Shown here: positions 19,701 to 29,782 of the stretch, piece by piece | Layout: each line of letters opens with the position of its first letter | Position numbering within the stretch: the stretch's first letter is position 1 | The notes under the pieces: model-generated | Told to the model about the DNA's origin: nothing | Databases searched by the model: none | What the model saw: the letters and a program-made list of their open reading frames with translations, nothing else | Assembly: GCA_002686085.1 (NCBI GenBank) | Contig: NZAC01000049.1 | Coordinates: forward strand, 1 to 64,000 | DNA: 64,000 nt | Reading direction: 5' to 3' | From: Roseibacillus sp. | Lineage (GTDB): Bacteria; Verrucomicrobiota; Verrucomicrobiia; Verrucomicrobiales; Akkermansiaceae | Made by a program: the position numbers and the translations under genes

Positions 19701-20761
19701 GTCCGGCAAGTGAAGAAGAGGTTACGGCCTGTCTTGATTATCTCTCCGGGAAAGTGAGTGATAAACTACCGAAGCTCGTCAAAGAGCAGGAAGATCTCAA
19801 GAAGAAGCTTGTGGCTCTACGGCGTGGTCGGGAGCAGAAAATTGCTCCCGTGCAGTCCCGGGTGCAAACAGAGGTTGATGCAAGGAATGCAGCCCAGAAG
19901 GAACAGGGAGAAGTCCAGATTGATCTCAAGCCGTTCGCACGCTGGGACTTTGAAGGGGACACCAAGGACTCGACCGGAGGAATGCACGGGGAAGCCAAGG
20001 GAGCGGCCAAGGTGATCGATGGATCCATGTTCCTGAGAGGGGGAGGTGTCTGGACGAGCCCGATCTCGAAGGATCTCCGAGAATTCAGCCTCGAAGTTCA
20101 GCTACAGTTGGATAATGGAAACCAGGCTGGAGGGGGAGCGATGAGCCTGCAGAGATCCGACGGCAAGGTATTTGATGGTATCGTCTATGCGGAGGTATCT
20201 CCCAGGACCTGGCTCACTGGAAGCGACAAACATGCTCGGACGGCACCGTTTGGGGGAAGCGAGGACATGGAAGCCGACAAGCGGCCCGTCCGTATAATCA
20301 TGGTCTACAAGGCAGACGGAACAACTATCGCCTACCGCGACGGTAAACCGTACGGGAAATCGATCAACAAGGGCAGGGTGGAGTATCAGAAGGGTAAAGC
20401 GCAGGTTGTCTTCGGCTCCCGGCACGGTCTTTCCCCGGGTGAGCGTGGCAGGTCTCTCACGGGCCGCATCTTCGAGGCGAGGCTTTATGACCGGGCACTC
20501 ACGCCGCAGGAAGCAGCGGCAGCTTCTTCCGGAACCCTGCTGGAAGTGGTAACAGAAAGCTTGCTGGCAGAGGCCATGACTCCTGAGCAGAAAAAGGCTG
20601 TTGAGCGTTTAGATGGAGAGATTACCCTTCTCGAGCAGCGGCTCGCAGAGGTTGACCAAGAAATTGAAAGCACCCGTGAGGCTCTCAATGTGGGCGGAGA
20701 CCCTTATTTCAAGATTGCGCATGCGATTCTCAATTCCAAGGAACTGATTTATGTCTATTGA
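16739..20761 (+). CDS. PSD1 / DUF1549-DUF1553 protein with cytochrome c domain and a C-terminal-half LamG-like module
   Basis: [23 protein letters not shown] (16871..16885), [54 protein letters not shown]; LamG-like [22 protein letters not shown]...[17 protein letters not shown]. Confidence 0.93.
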   Translation: MRLPITVLVLLIQGAALSLVQAEELTSEQTEFFEKKIRPVLAETCYECHNSIDKKKGDLALDWREPLTESGVIVPGKPEESALIKAIRHEGDYDPMPSKGPKLAKLIIKNFEDWVRMGAPDPRVTKPTKEELASQVDWDAVRDKRSEWWSFQPIVKKDPPQADAAEWNKTEIDRFIHAGLRESGLEPQDVAEPGTLVRRLHLILTGLPPKPEEVEAFVRNPTEEAYEALVDRLLSSRAYGERWGRYWLDWFRYAESYGSEGDPNVPYASRYRDYVIRSFNEDVPYNQMLREAVAGDLLEKPRVNEKEGLNESAIGPAHFRMVPHGFGVTDAYDEQITFTDNAVDVLTKATMGLTVSCARCHNHKFDPISQKDYYKFYGMVVSSRPAIVNVDSPKLRDLHRKELLELKEQIRASLASYWMEQVDSALEKLWGDKLDKIPDTDPLAGWAKLRDRNPEELVRELEGMSKRHEEGMAHNEKVKSNATFYADLREQAGYDRWFKSGNGLGDSVSPAGSFVVAPEGGRALKGIYPAGVYSHMLSDKHSATLSSVFHLAKGGRNSIRAMGEGSIARFTLRSYPLSHGGLHPTPGLRPQMSWVNLNKYRYWNGEKGYYQINTSSDSTFRNGGNARSWFGVFEVYAGDEAMRELGAPIVALPGDLSSIRDRKSLEGFYRRSLVDGLNSWRDLKMSDAQALLLNSMVSRGFLPSEVAGLPGNLKTLVEKYRRLEAEIRNPARVPGVMNGEPWDQPLLDRGDYKKEGEAVERGFLEVFGGRTYTKTGSGRRELAEDIVGKGNTLTTRVIVNRLWHHVFGRGLVASADNFGRLGSKPSHPGLLDYLAMDFRENGWLMKRTVRQLVMSRTFRSASAVPAANRGKDDANLHLAYYTPRRLDAEAVLDTIRFVAANEAGQRAVYTNQKRNGLNRFLTAFNYPIPTSTVGVRNVTNVPAQALMLMNGETTKRAAQQWSHRVKTDPSLKSDRERIQRFFMQAYARPASEEEVTACLDYLSGKVSDKLPKLVKEQEDLKKKLVALRRGREQKIAPVQSRVQTEVDARNAAQKEQGEVQIDLKPFARWDFEGDTKDSTGGMHGEAKGAAKVIDGSMFLRGGGVWTSPISKDLREFSLEVQLQLDNGNQAGGGAMSLQRSDGKVFDGIVYAEVSPRTWLTGSDKHARTAPFGGSEDMEADKRPVRIIMVYKADGTTIAYRDGKPYGKSINKGRVEYQKGKAQVVFGSRHGLSPGERGRSLTGRIFEARLYDRALTPQEAAAASSGTLLEVVTESLLAEAMTPEQKKAVERLDGEITLLEQRLAEVDQEIESTREALNVGGDPYFKIAHAILNSKELIYVY

Positions 20762-22208
20762 GCCCAATATTCACCCTGATGATCCGGTCCGGTCTATGCT
20801 GGCTGGTGACCGCCGAGAATTTCTCAAGCTGACTTCGAGTGGGGTCAGCGCTCTCGCGCTCTCAAGTCTCCTCAACAAGGGATCCGCAGCCACAATTGAT
20901 ACCGCGGCGCCTAAGTTACACCACCAGCAGAAGGCCAAGTCAGTTATCCTGTGCTACATGTCTGGTGGTTTTTCCCACGTGGATTCGTTTGACCCGAAGC
21001 CGAAGCTCAAAGAGATGCACGGCAAGCCACTGCCAATGACTATCGAACGTACGCAGTTTGACGCGAACGGCAATATCATGGCTTCGCCCTGGGAGGCGAA
21101 AAAGTGGGGGCAATCGGGGTTGGAGATGACGGACATGTTTCCCAAGATAGCGGAACGTGCGGATGACCTCGCTATTGTGCGCTCGATGACGGCCAAGTTC
21201 AGTGAGCACTCTCAGGGAAATTTCTTCATGCATACCGGCTTCCCCTTCCTGGGCTATCCCAGTGCCGGTTCATGGGTGACTTACGGATGTGGAACAGAGA
21301 ACCCAAACCTGCCGGGGTATGTTGTTCTTCGCTCCAACAAGGCCTCTATTCCGCATGGTGGAGTGAGTATCTTTGGTAATGCCTTTTTGCCTGCCACCAC
21401 TCAGGGATCCATTTTCAACATCACGGACAAGCAGGCAGTTCCCAACATCAATCCAGCCATGCTCAAAGCGGAGCAGCGCCGGGCGCTGGACCTCATAGGA
21501 ACACTGGATCGGCGCTTTTCGGAGCGGACGGCGGCAAAGGATGCGGTCATCTCATCAATCCGGAATGCGGAGACGGCCTTCCTTATGCAGCAGGCGGTTC
21601 CTGAATTAACAGATATCAGTAAGGAAAGTGAGGCTACTCGTGAGATGTATGGGATTGATAGCAAGGACGCCAACAAGGCTCAATATGCACGGCAATGTCT
21701 TATGGCCCGACGCTTGGTAGAGCGGGGCGTGCGCTTTGTGGAGCTTTCATGTGCCAGCTACGGAATCGGAGCGGGAGGCGGAGGAAACCCGTGGGACCAG
21801 CATGGGGACTTGAAGCGTGGCCATGGTGCGATGGCAGGTCAAGTCGATGGCCCAATTGCGGCTCTCCTCAAGGACCTTGGTGAGCGCGGGATGCTGGAGG
21901 AAACTTTGGTAGTGTTTACCGGAGAGTTTGGACGCACTCCCTTCTCACAGGGGTCGAGCGGGCGCGATCATGACCCATTCGGATTCAGCGTCTGGTTGGC
22001 TGGTGGTGGCATGAAGGGAGGGACCGCGCACGGTGCGACCGATGAGTTTGGCTACAAGGCGGCAAAGGACATTTCGACAGTTTACGACCTTTGGGCGACC
22101 GTATTACACCAGCTGGGAATCGATCATGAGAAGCTGACCTTTCGGTGGAGTGGACGGGATCTCAGGCTCACAGACGTCCACGGTCACGTCTGGAAGAATC
22201 TGGTGTGA
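20751..22208 (+). CDS. DUF1501 protein, Tat-exported
   Basis: [62 protein letters not shown]. Overlaps the upstream PSD1 gene by 11 bp. Confidence 0.93.
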   Translation: MSIEPNIHPDDPVRSMLAGDRREFLKLTSSGVSALALSSLLNKGSAATIDTAAPKLHHQQKAKSVILCYMSGGFSHVDSFDPKPKLKEMHGKPLPMTIERTQFDANGNIMASPWEAKKWGQSGLEMTDMFPKIAERADDLAIVRSMTAKFSEHSQGNFFMHTGFPFLGYPSAGSWVTYGCGTENPNLPGYVVLRSNKASIPHGGVSIFGNAFLPATTQGSIFNITDKQAVPNINPAMLKAEQRRALDLIGTLDRRFSERTAAKDAVISSIRNAETAFLMQQAVPELTDISKESEATREMYGIDSKDANKAQYARQCLMARRLVERGVRFVELSCASYGIGAGGGGNPWDQHGDLKRGHGAMAGQVDGPIAALLKDLGERGMLEETLVVFTGEFGRTPFSQGSSGRDHDPFGFSVWLAGGGMKGGTAHGATDEFGYKAAKDISTVYDLWATVLHQLGIDHEKLTFRWSGRDLRLTDVHGHVWKNLV

Positions 22209-22315
22209 CCAAAAGCTCTCTATGGAGCGAGTCTGAATCTCCTGTGTGGTTCCGGGGCCCTAGCGGCAGTATTTGACAGGTGGAAAAGCCGCTCCGTCCC
22301 GTTTCGAACCAATGG

Positions 22316-23656
22316 CTAGAAGCTGTATCCGAGGCCCAGTCCCGCGCTGAATCCACTGAGGTCCACATCGAATACGCTGCCTCCAACACTACCATTCAGG
22401 TCTTCCGTGTGGTCGTGACGCAGGTTGACTTCAAGGGACCAGCTTTCGTTGAGCTGATATCCGGCAGAGGCTTGGAGGTAAAAGCCCCAGAGAATGGAAC
22501 TGCCGATATTGTCAGCGGAAGAGCTGTCGATAACCACAGGCGCACCATTGTTGATCTGCTGGAGGAGTTGACTGCTGCGCATTGCTTTCCACGATGCAAC
22601 ATTGAGCGCAATGCCAGCTCCCAATGAGGCATGAAATCGGTTGTCGAACCGGTAAGAGGCCTCTGCGCCGAACGCCAGACTCCATGTATCAAGATCGAGT
22701 GATTCGTCGATGGTATCGTTCCACAGCGCAATGTCTGAGGTTCGCAGAGTGGGTGTGAAGAGTCGACTGCCGGCGACCGGTTGGTTGGGGACCAGTGGGG
22801 CGACGATGTTCGGAGCTCCGGTGTAGGGGACCTCCCGAGGAAGATCGAGTCCACTGATATCGTAGACATCCGTTGCTGTAATATCGAAGGTGTCCATCTG
22901 CTCACGGGCAGACATCGTATTGAGGCCCCGGCGGGAGCCGTTGATTTCGGCAAAGGAGACATGAATGGAGGGTCCCGCACTCCACCCGTTGCCGAGATCG
23001 CTCTGGTAGCGTAATTTCAGATAGGGCGCAGATACGTGATCTGCTTCCTCACTCCACCCTGTTGCTGCAGCAGTGGATGATTGGCTCACCTCCCGGCGCT
23101 CTCCCCCCGATGCAGTGAAAGAGAGGGTATTGCCCTGAATTTGTGCGAGCTCAGTATAACCGTAGTCGGTGGTCCGTGTTGACCGGGCGTCGGGGCGGAT
23201 AAAGCCATTATCGTAGATACGCGCAGCGGGTCCCTCTGCAGGACCGATGCCAGGCACGGGACTGCTACTCGCTTGGAAAAGGCTGGGGACGGTAAAGCCG
23301 CTGATTCCTGTGCGGAAACCGATTTCTCCGGTATTACGCCACGATATCCCCGCACCCAGAGTCCATTGACCTTGATGGGATTGCGGTGAAACAGGGATGA
23401 TGCCTTTGCCTGATTTAGGTGAGGGCTGAATAACTTCCTTGGCAGATGGGATCGTACCCTTGGCAGACGGGATCGCGCCCTTGGCAGACGGGATCGCGCC
23501 CTTGGCAGACGGGATCGTGCCCTTGGCAGACGGGATCGTTCCCTTCGCAGACGGCGAGAGAGGGCCCTTAGCCGCCGAAACTCCATCTCCTGCCGTGATG
23601 ATCGAGAGAGGAGCCAGAAGGGAAGTGAGGAATGCGAGTCCGATTCTTGTGTTCAT
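22316..23656 (-). CDS. Outer-membrane beta-barrel-like protein with N-terminal (IPSAKG[T/A])n repeat linker
   Basis: Signal peptide MNTRIGLAFLTSLLAPLSIITAG; Ser/Pro/Lys repeat; alternating-strand C-terminal region ending DVDLSGFSAGLGLGYSF (terminal Phe typical of OM barrels). Confidence 0.7.
   Translation of the reverse strand: MNTRIGLAFLTSLLAPLSIITAGDGVSAAKGPLSPSAKGTIPSAKGTIPSAKGAIPSAKGAIPSAKGTIPSAKEVIQPSPKSGKGIIPVSPQSHQGQWTLGAGISWRNTGEIGFRTGISGFTVPSLFQASSSPVPGIGPAEGPAARIYDNGFIRPDARSTRTTDYGYTELAQIQGNTLSFTASGGERREVSQSSTAAATGWSEEADHVSAPYLKLRYQSDLGNGWSAGPSIHVSFAEINGSRRGLNTMSAREQMDTFDITATDVYDISGLDLPREVPYTGAPNIVAPLVPNQPVAGSRLFTPTLRTSDIALWNDTIDESLDLDTWSLAFGAEASYRFDNRFHASLGAGIALNVASWKAMRSSQLLQQINNGAPVVIDSSSADNIGSSILWGFYLQASAGYQLNESWSLEVNLRHDHTEDLNGSVGGSVFDVDLSGFSAGLGLGYSF
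23441..23554. repeat. In-frame tandem repeat, 21-bp unit, about 5 copies plus a partial
   Basis: ggcagaYgggatcgNNccctt at 23441, 23462, 23483, 23504, 23525, then partial cgcagacgg; encodes IPSAKGT/A on the minus strand. Confidence 0.9.
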
Positions 23657-23690
23657 GGTGAAGAGGTAAAAGACAGTTCAAGGTTCTGGA

Positions 23691-26600
23691 TTACGGTGCC
23701 TTGCGGATGACCCTGTAGAAACGGTTTCCAGTTGTACTTGGGTGACTCGAAGTTTTAGGGGGGCCATTGTCTACCCACTGGGTCACATTTGCTCCAGCAA
23801 TGACATCGGGAACAACATTGATCCAGTTTTCTCCGTCCCGGCTGTATTGGATGGTGTAGACCTCTCCTACGACGGAGACAAACTCCAGCAACTTGTCTTC
23901 ATTCGGGAGGGAGGTTACCCGATTTAACTCGATTCCGGCAACAGAGAAGGCCTCTCCGGCAGAGTCGACGAGCTCAATCTGGAATTCTGGTTGGAATCCA
24001 CCGCTCGCAGTGATTTGAAAGTATTCAACGACAAGATCGATGCTTTCGCCTGCCGCAAGAGGCTGGTTGTAGAGAAGAAAGGGCACGCCCCCGGATGCCC
24101 CCTGGGCATTGTGCACCGTAACGTCTCCGGGGAGCCCATTGACCAGGATGCGAAATGCTGGAATATCGAGAGGATTATTGTTGGTGACAGTAATGGTCTG
24201 CTTCAGCAGAGCGGTCTGAAGGTCAAGAGTGATACTGCCCTCGCCGATTTCCATGCTTCCTGGACTGATCACACTTGTTGCCACGGAGTCAGAGTCATCT
24301 TCCGGGTTGATGATTTCCCCTTCGAAGGATACGAGCTCTGCAGAGCTCACAATCGTGTCTAGTCCAGCTGGAGCGATGGAGGAGACGTCGTAGAGAATTC
24401 CGTAAGTTCTGGTCTCCCCTCTCGGAAGGTCGGCAATGGAGAGGACAGGTGGCAGGGTTGTTTCCCCAGGGCCAAAACTGACAACCGTGGTGCCAGGAGG
24501 AGAGATTGATTCGAGGCGAATCGCAAGGTTGCTGGCATCACTTGGACCACTATTGCTTACAGAGATGACATGAGAGAGATTGCCCGGGCTGCCACTCTCT
24601 GAGTATCCGGCGAGAACCGGGTCTCTTGACTCAGCTACCTCAATGGTGATGTCGGCCTCTCTTTCAACAGAAGTGCTGGATGAAACCGTATTATTCTGTG
24701 GGTTGACATCCGTCTGTTGGACAGAAACTACCGAGGCGACATTCGTGATGACGTCAGCTCCGGCCACTGTCGATGGTCCTGCGGTAAACCGCAGGCGCAC
24801 TAATGAGGTGCTACCCACCGAAAGATCTCCTACCGTCCAGATGACGGATTCGCCGGTGCTCTCGGTGTTCGTTCCGGCTAATGGCTCAGTCTCCTCCAGA
24901 GTGACGCCGGGGGGTAAGGTCAGGCTGTTCTCAAGGGATACATCGCTGGCAAAGGAAGGACCAAGGTTGGTTACGGTCACCATGTATTCAAGATTCAGGG
25001 GGCCTGATCCAGCGACCACTGGATTATTCAGTCCCATATTGGTTACCTGAAGGTCGGCTCTCGTGATGATGGATGTCGCATCGGAGACTGATGTTGCTGT
25101 TGCGATATTGGTCTGAGTGACTCCTGTCAGAGCCGCGGTGCTGGTGATTACTTCCACACCCTCGTTGGCTGCAGGATCTACAGCAAGGTTCACCGTCAAG
25201 CTGGCGGTAGTTCCCGCAGGAAGAGAGGGGAGCGTCCAGACGCCTTCGTTGTAGACTCCCTGATCCGGGGTGATGCTGGCGATCGATACTCCACTAGTTA
25301 AAATATCGAGATCCTCGCTGATGGTGAGTTCGGTTGCAGTCGAAGGACCCTGATTGGTTACCAGCACCGTGTAGGTAAGCCCTCCTGTTCCCGCAATGAT
25401 GGGATCAGACGATTCACTCTGGCTGAGGCTGACGTTGACGATTGGACTCACAATCAGGGTATCCTCTGAGGTTCCGCTGTTGCCGAGTGAGCTGGTAAGT
25501 TCCCCGGTAGTGTTGACGAAGGTTCCACCCTCAAGACTGGTGACTTCGACCTGAAGAGTACACCGTCCACCGGCGGGAACAGTGCCATTGGAGTAGGAGA
25601 GCAGTGAGCCCCCAGGGCCGGCACTTGCAGTGCCTCCTATGCAGGTGCTGGAAAAATTCACGGGGTTCGAGAGGATGAGGCCGTCCGGTAAGGTGTTGGT
25701 GAATGACAGATTTGTGGCGTCGAGCGGTGAGGTGCTGTTATCGATGGTGAAGGTAAGGATTCCGACCTGACCGGCGTTAAAGTCAGGCGAAAACTCCTGA
25801 GTGAACAACGGGGGAGCCACGAGTGTCAGATCGGCACTGGCTCCGGGGCTGACTCCCAGCGATGACGTCAGCTCGCTGGTAGTGCTCCCATAGGTCCCGG
25901 CCGATGCATTGCTGGTGGCTACCTCGAAACTGATGGTGCAGATGGCACCGGCGGGAACGACTGCATTTCCACTGAGAGTAAAGGTGTTCGTGCTGGATGA
26001 GAGAGAAAAAATACCTCCCTCTCCACAATTGAAGGTTTCGACGGGCAGTGCTATTCCGGGGGCTACGTCCCCTCCCGCCATGCGGAGGCCCTCGGGAAAG
26101 ACATCGGAGAAAGCGAGGTCTCGAGCGTCAATTGCACTGGCGGTGTTATCAATTGTGTAGGTCACCCTGCTCTGCCCTCCTGCGGAGATTGCGTTGGGAG
26201 TGAAAGCCTTGCTGATTGTGGGAGCGACTGGCTCCACCACGAGAGTATCAGTCGCAGGAAGGCCAATCTTGGGCTCTCCGTTGACATCAGCGCTCAGACG
26301 GCTTGTTACGTTAAGGTGGGGGCCAAACGCGGCATTGACTGGGACCGTGACTTCTACCGGAAAGGAGCAGGTTTGACCAGGTGCCAAGCTCCCGCCCTCT
26401 ATCAAAAGAAGATTTGTGCCAGATATGCTGGAGCCAGGGCCGCACGGCTCAATATTGATCTCTGGAACCTCGATAGAAAAGTTGTCAAACCACGCCTGAG
26501 CAACCTCAGTCTCAGATGTCGTGCGGTTCGCATAGGCGCCGATAACAAGAGTGTGCGTTCCTGCGTTCAGGGGAATTTCGATAGAGGCCTCCCGCCATCC

Positions 26601-28661
26601 AGAATCAGATTCAGCTTGGTTGTCGCTACTCCCATTAAATCGAAGGAGAGAGTTATCGGGGCCATTTCCATAGCGAATGCCGTCAACAGTGAGAACCGCC
26701 TCTCCATACTCATTGTTATCAAAGTCTCCGGCAACATTCAGACGGTATCGAAAATTGATAGTGGTAAGAGCAGTTTCCTCGAGCGTGAACTCCCGGCTCC
26801 AACCGCCGGAGCTCTCAGGAGAGAAGAAATTAGCAAAGAAATTCTGGCCGCCTGTCTGAACCCGCAAGGCTCCGCCCTGAAAGCCGCCGGTCGGGTCCAC
26901 CTCTCCCGATGAGAAGTCCGGATCGGGAGTACCCTGAAAAGGGTCATCTACATATGTAAATCCACCCGCGACGGCCTGAGACCCGGGCAGGAGTTGAACT
27001 TGAAAACCTACGTCGCTGCTCTCGAGAGTGTTTTGATGGACTTCAACCGCAATTGAATTCGTTCCCTCAACCAGAACCCCGCTCAGATTCAAATTGCCCG
27101 TTGAAAATCCACTCTCGTCTCCAAGACCCGAGAGGGTGGTGGTTTCAATCGCTCCGGCCGGCATGCTCGGTGTTCGAAAGACTTCAGTGCCGTTGATGTA
27201 GATCACCCCGCCGTCGTCCAGGAGATAATTGGCAAGCCACTCCGTTTCCGTCAGCTGATCTGCTGAAATCTCAAAGGTATTTCGAAAAAGATAGGTGGTG
27301 ATCAAGTTCTGGCCATTGGCCGCGGCTCCAATTCCAAAAAGGAGGTCTGGCGCTCCGGGAAACCCGTCAATACCTCCGACCTGAATGGGGACATCCTCCG
27401 ACTCCCAAGGGCCGATAGTGGAGGTGGCAACGTCAAATCCTACCGAATTCCATGCATTTCCGTTCTGATCAACAGGGTAGCCATCGTTATTGCCATTTTC
27501 GTTCTCAATCCGGTCAAGGTAATCCCAGGCTTCTGTAATCACGGGGCCTCCGCCCCCTGCATCCCCGTCGAACCCTGTTTGCACAATGGTTCCCCCGCTT
27601 GTGGGGATTTCGGTGGCCACCAGCCCGGAAAGCGTGGCTTCCAGATCATCCGTAAACTGGAGGTTGGTGATGGTGTCAGTGGCACTGTTGTTCGTGATCG
27701 AAAAAAGCAGGGTGCCCGATTCTCCCGGGGCGATCGGGTTATCCAGGAACTCTTTTTCAAAGGATACGTTGAGAATAGAGGAAGGATCGATGACCTCGAG
27801 TTCAGCTACCGCTAATCCTCCTGAAACCGGGTCGCCTCCAATGGCTCTTACGGCAGTCAGATTACTGGAAACGCTAAGATGAAGTCCCGGAGCGACGCCA
27901 ACCACCTCAAGAGTGAGGGTGCATGTTTCTCCTGCCGGAAGAGGGATAGGGTCCTCGGGGGAGACCTCGATCGCCTGAGTGCCATTGATTGCAGTGATGC
28001 TAATGCCAGGACAGTTGGTTGAGACCGATGGTGGCGTGGCAATAGCAATGCCTGGAGGGAAAAAGTCGCTGAAGGATAAGTTGTAGGCGTCTACTGTGCC
28101 CTGGTTTTCTATGGTATAGATCAAAGTCGATCTGCCTCCAAGTGGGACAAGATCCGGGACGAAGCGCTTGCTGAATCCCAGAACCAATTCTGACGAGGTG
28201 AACAAGGTGGTGAATGCAGGTGCGCTGGGTCCGACTTCAGAAGTGAAGTCATCAATCGTGAGATCATGGGGACCCCTGATATTCTGAGTAACCAGTGCCT
28301 TAATTTCACACGTTGAGCTGGTTTCGACCGCCCCGCCGGAAAACCTGAGCAGGCTTCCATTATTCTCGGTTGTTAAGGTGCCGCCGCATTCCGAGGAAAG
28401 AGCCCTGACCGTAACGCCTGCGGGCATAGGCAGAGTGAAGGCTAGTTGGCTGATCGGGCCGGGATTGACCGTGTTGTCTACTGTGATAGTCAGTTCAGTA
28501 TTACCACCAATACCCACAGTATCGGGAGAGAGTGCCATTTCAACAACTGGAGGCGAGGCAACACCAGCGAAGGACATGGATGAAGCAAGGAGGAATCCCA
28601 AGGACCAGGTAAAAAAACGGGACAGGGTGAGTCTACTGGGGGATTCTGTGTGTGAGTTCAT
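23691..28661 (-). CDS. 1656-aa secreted/surface protein with multiple DUF11-type repeats and an inserted lectin-like block
   Basis: Repeated (T/S)NLSFTNTLPDGL...CTLQVEVTS..GxxxNTTGELTSSLG and VTNQGPSTATELTISEDL; C-terminal YTIQYSRDGENWINVV...RFYRVIRKAP typical of verrucomicrobial secreted proteins. Confidence 0.85.
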   Translation of the reverse strand: MNSHTESPSRLTLSRFFTWSLGFLLASSMSFAGVASPPVVEMALSPDTVGIGGNTELTITVDNTVNPGPISQLAFTLPMPAGVTVRALSSECGGTLTTENNGSLLRFSGGAVETSSTCEIKALVTQNIRGPHDLTIDDFTSEVGPSAPAFTTLFTSSELVLGFSKRFVPDLVPLGGRSTLIYTIENQGTVDAYNLSFSDFFPPGIAIATPPSVSTNCPGISITAINGTQAIEVSPEDPIPLPAGETCTLTLEVVGVAPGLHLSVSSNLTAVRAIGGDPVSGGLAVAELEVIDPSSILNVSFEKEFLDNPIAPGESGTLLFSITNNSATDTITNLQFTDDLEATLSGLVATEIPTSGGTIVQTGFDGDAGGGGPVITEAWDYLDRIENENGNNDGYPVDQNGNAWNSVGFDVATSTIGPWESEDVPIQVGGIDGFPGAPDLLFGIGAAANGQNLITTYLFRNTFEISADQLTETEWLANYLLDDGGVIYINGTEVFRTPSMPAGAIETTTLSGLGDESGFSTGNLNLSGVLVEGTNSIAVEVHQNTLESSDVGFQVQLLPGSQAVAGGFTYVDDPFQGTPDPDFSSGEVDPTGGFQGGALRVQTGGQNFFANFFSPESSGGWSREFTLEETALTTINFRYRLNVAGDFDNNEYGEAVLTVDGIRYGNGPDNSLLRFNGSSDNQAESDSGWREASIEIPLNAGTHTLVIGAYANRTTSETEVAQAWFDNFSIEVPEINIEPCGPGSSISGTNLLLIEGGSLAPGQTCSFPVEVTVPVNAAFGPHLNVTSRLSADVNGEPKIGLPATDTLVVEPVAPTISKAFTPNAISAGGQSRVTYTIDNTASAIDARDLAFSDVFPEGLRMAGGDVAPGIALPVETFNCGEGGIFSLSSSTNTFTLSGNAVVPAGAICTISFEVATSNASAGTYGSTTSELTSSLGVSPGASADLTLVAPPLFTQEFSPDFNAGQVGILTFTIDNSTSPLDATNLSFTNTLPDGLILSNPVNFSSTCIGGTASAGPGGSLLSYSNGTVPAGGRCTLQVEVTSLEGGTFVNTTGELTSSLGNSGTSEDTLIVSPIVNVSLSQSESSDPIIAGTGGLTYTVLVTNQGPSTATELTISEDLDILTSGVSIASITPDQGVYNEGVWTLPSLPAGTTASLTVNLAVDPAANEGVEVITSTAALTGVTQTNIATATSVSDATSIITRADLQVTNMGLNNPVVAGSGPLNLEYMVTVTNLGPSFASDVSLENSLTLPPGVTLEETEPLAGTNTESTGESVIWTVGDLSVGSTSLVRLRFTAGPSTVAGADVITNVASVVSVQQTDVNPQNNTVSSSTSVEREADITIEVAESRDPVLAGYSESGSPGNLSHVISVSNSGPSDASNLAIRLESISPPGTTVVSFGPGETTLPPVLSIADLPRGETRTYGILYDVSSIAPAGLDTIVSSAELVSFEGEIINPEDDSDSVATSVISPGSMEIGEGSITLDLQTALLKQTITVTNNNPLDIPAFRILVNGLPGDVTVHNAQGASGGVPFLLYNQPLAAGESIDLVVEYFQITASGGFQPEFQIELVDSAGEAFSVAGIELNRVTSLPNEDKLLEFVSVVGEVYTIQYSRDGENWINVVPDVIAGANVTQWVDNGPPKTSSHPSTTGNRFYRVIRKAP

Positions 28662-28691
28662 CGAAGACAGGCGCAGCGTCTGAAAGGATGG

Positions 28692-28706
28692 AAAACACTG
28701 TGTTTT
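28692..28706. promoter_or_regulatory. Near-perfect palindrome AAAACAC-t-GTGTTTT (candidate operator) in a divergent promoter region
   Basis: 7-bp arms with 1-nt centre, about 30 bp upstream of the start at 28661 (minus strand). Confidence 0.4.
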
Positions 28707-28955
28707 GCATATGGTTTGCCAACAAGCCTAATTCCTCGCAGTTAGGCGGATTCAAGTGACCAAATAACAGGGGATTTGCGGGTAATTACCTTTTTCGGGT
28801 AGGGCTGTGGCCGGGAACACCATGATTTACAGGACTAAGGGGAAACGTATGCAGTCAAAGCCGGCTTGCCTAACAGGGTAAATTCAGACAAACTTCCGTC
28901 CTGCCACCTTTCCCCCATGACGCACTCCGGTGGAAGTGCGCATTGACCGAAATCC

Positions 28956-29753
28956 ATGAAAACAACGAGCCGATTGGCGACTCGCGCTTCCCATCTGTCC
29001 GGGTTTACGGCGATGGAATTGTTGGTGGCGATCTCGGTTGTTATGGTTCTTGCCGGGCTCACCATGCAGGTGATGAAAAATGGGCGTGAGAAAGCTCAGC
29101 AGGTGAGAGCGACTCAGAAAATCAAGGACTTGGGTGCTGCCTTCGTCGCCTACACGGGCGAAAATGGAGGGTTGCTGCCTCGGGAAAATCACTCTGGATC
29201 GGGCGATACGTGGCAGGCTGCGTCGGAAGAGGCAGCGAGTGAGGTGTGGTACAATGCCCTCACTTTGAATATGTCGCGAAAGTCTGTGGGTGAGATTGGG
29301 GAGTCGGGGAAGCCTCAACTCTTTTATGAGGACGGCTATCCGCTTTTTGTTCCCGGCGCACCCTATCCGAAGAGTGAAAAGAAGCTGGAGAATCCGATGT
29401 TTGCAATCGGGATGAATAGTCGTCTGCAGCGCAGGGATAATGATACGGGGGAGAAGCCTCAGGGCACGTTGGCCTCGATTCAGGCTCCAACGAGTACTGT
29501 CATTTTTCTGGAGCGGGGAATGCCGAAAGACGAAAAGGTCATACGCTCACAGGCCAACTTTTCAGCCTCTCCAAAAGCGGGACCAAAGGCGTTCGCCGGG
29601 AGGCACAACCAGAAAGGTCTTCTTCTGTTCGCGGATGGACACGTTGAGGTAAAGTCTCCGAGGGACATCCTGACTGGAAGTGGGCAGGTGAAAACTCTCG
29701 AGGAAGGGAGTAGTGTGGTGTGGACAAGGGATCCAGATGATGATCCCAACTGA
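28956..29753 (+). CDS. Type II secretion/type IV pilin-like pseudopilin (prepilin N-terminal methylation motif; DUF1559-like)
   Basis: GFTAMELLVAISVVMVLAGLTMQVM; C-terminal GRHNQKGLLLFADGHVEV. Confidence 0.85.
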   Translation: MKTTSRLATRASHLSGFTAMELLVAISVVMVLAGLTMQVMKNGREKAQQVRATQKIKDLGAAFVAYTGENGGLLPRENHSGSGDTWQAASEEAASEVWYNALTLNMSRKSVGEIGESGKPQLFYEDGYPLFVPGAPYPKSEKKLENPMFAIGMNSRLQRRDNDTGEKPQGTLASIQAPTSTVIFLERGMPKDEKVIRSQANFSASPKAGPKAFAGRHNQKGLLLFADGHVEVKSPRDILTGSGQVKTLEEGSSVVWTRDPDDDPN

Positions 29754-29782
29754 GGGAGCCTTCTCCTCGCTGCGTTGGCCTG

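Noticed and set aside
23441-23554. CRISPR-like repeat array
   Set aside because: Units are contiguous with no spacers and encode an in-frame peptide repeat.
23086-23586. 166-aa minus-strand ORF with RSRLPRA repeats
   Set aside because: Alternate frame of the 21-bp repeat in 22316..23656; the barrel frame has a signal peptide and the OM C-terminus.
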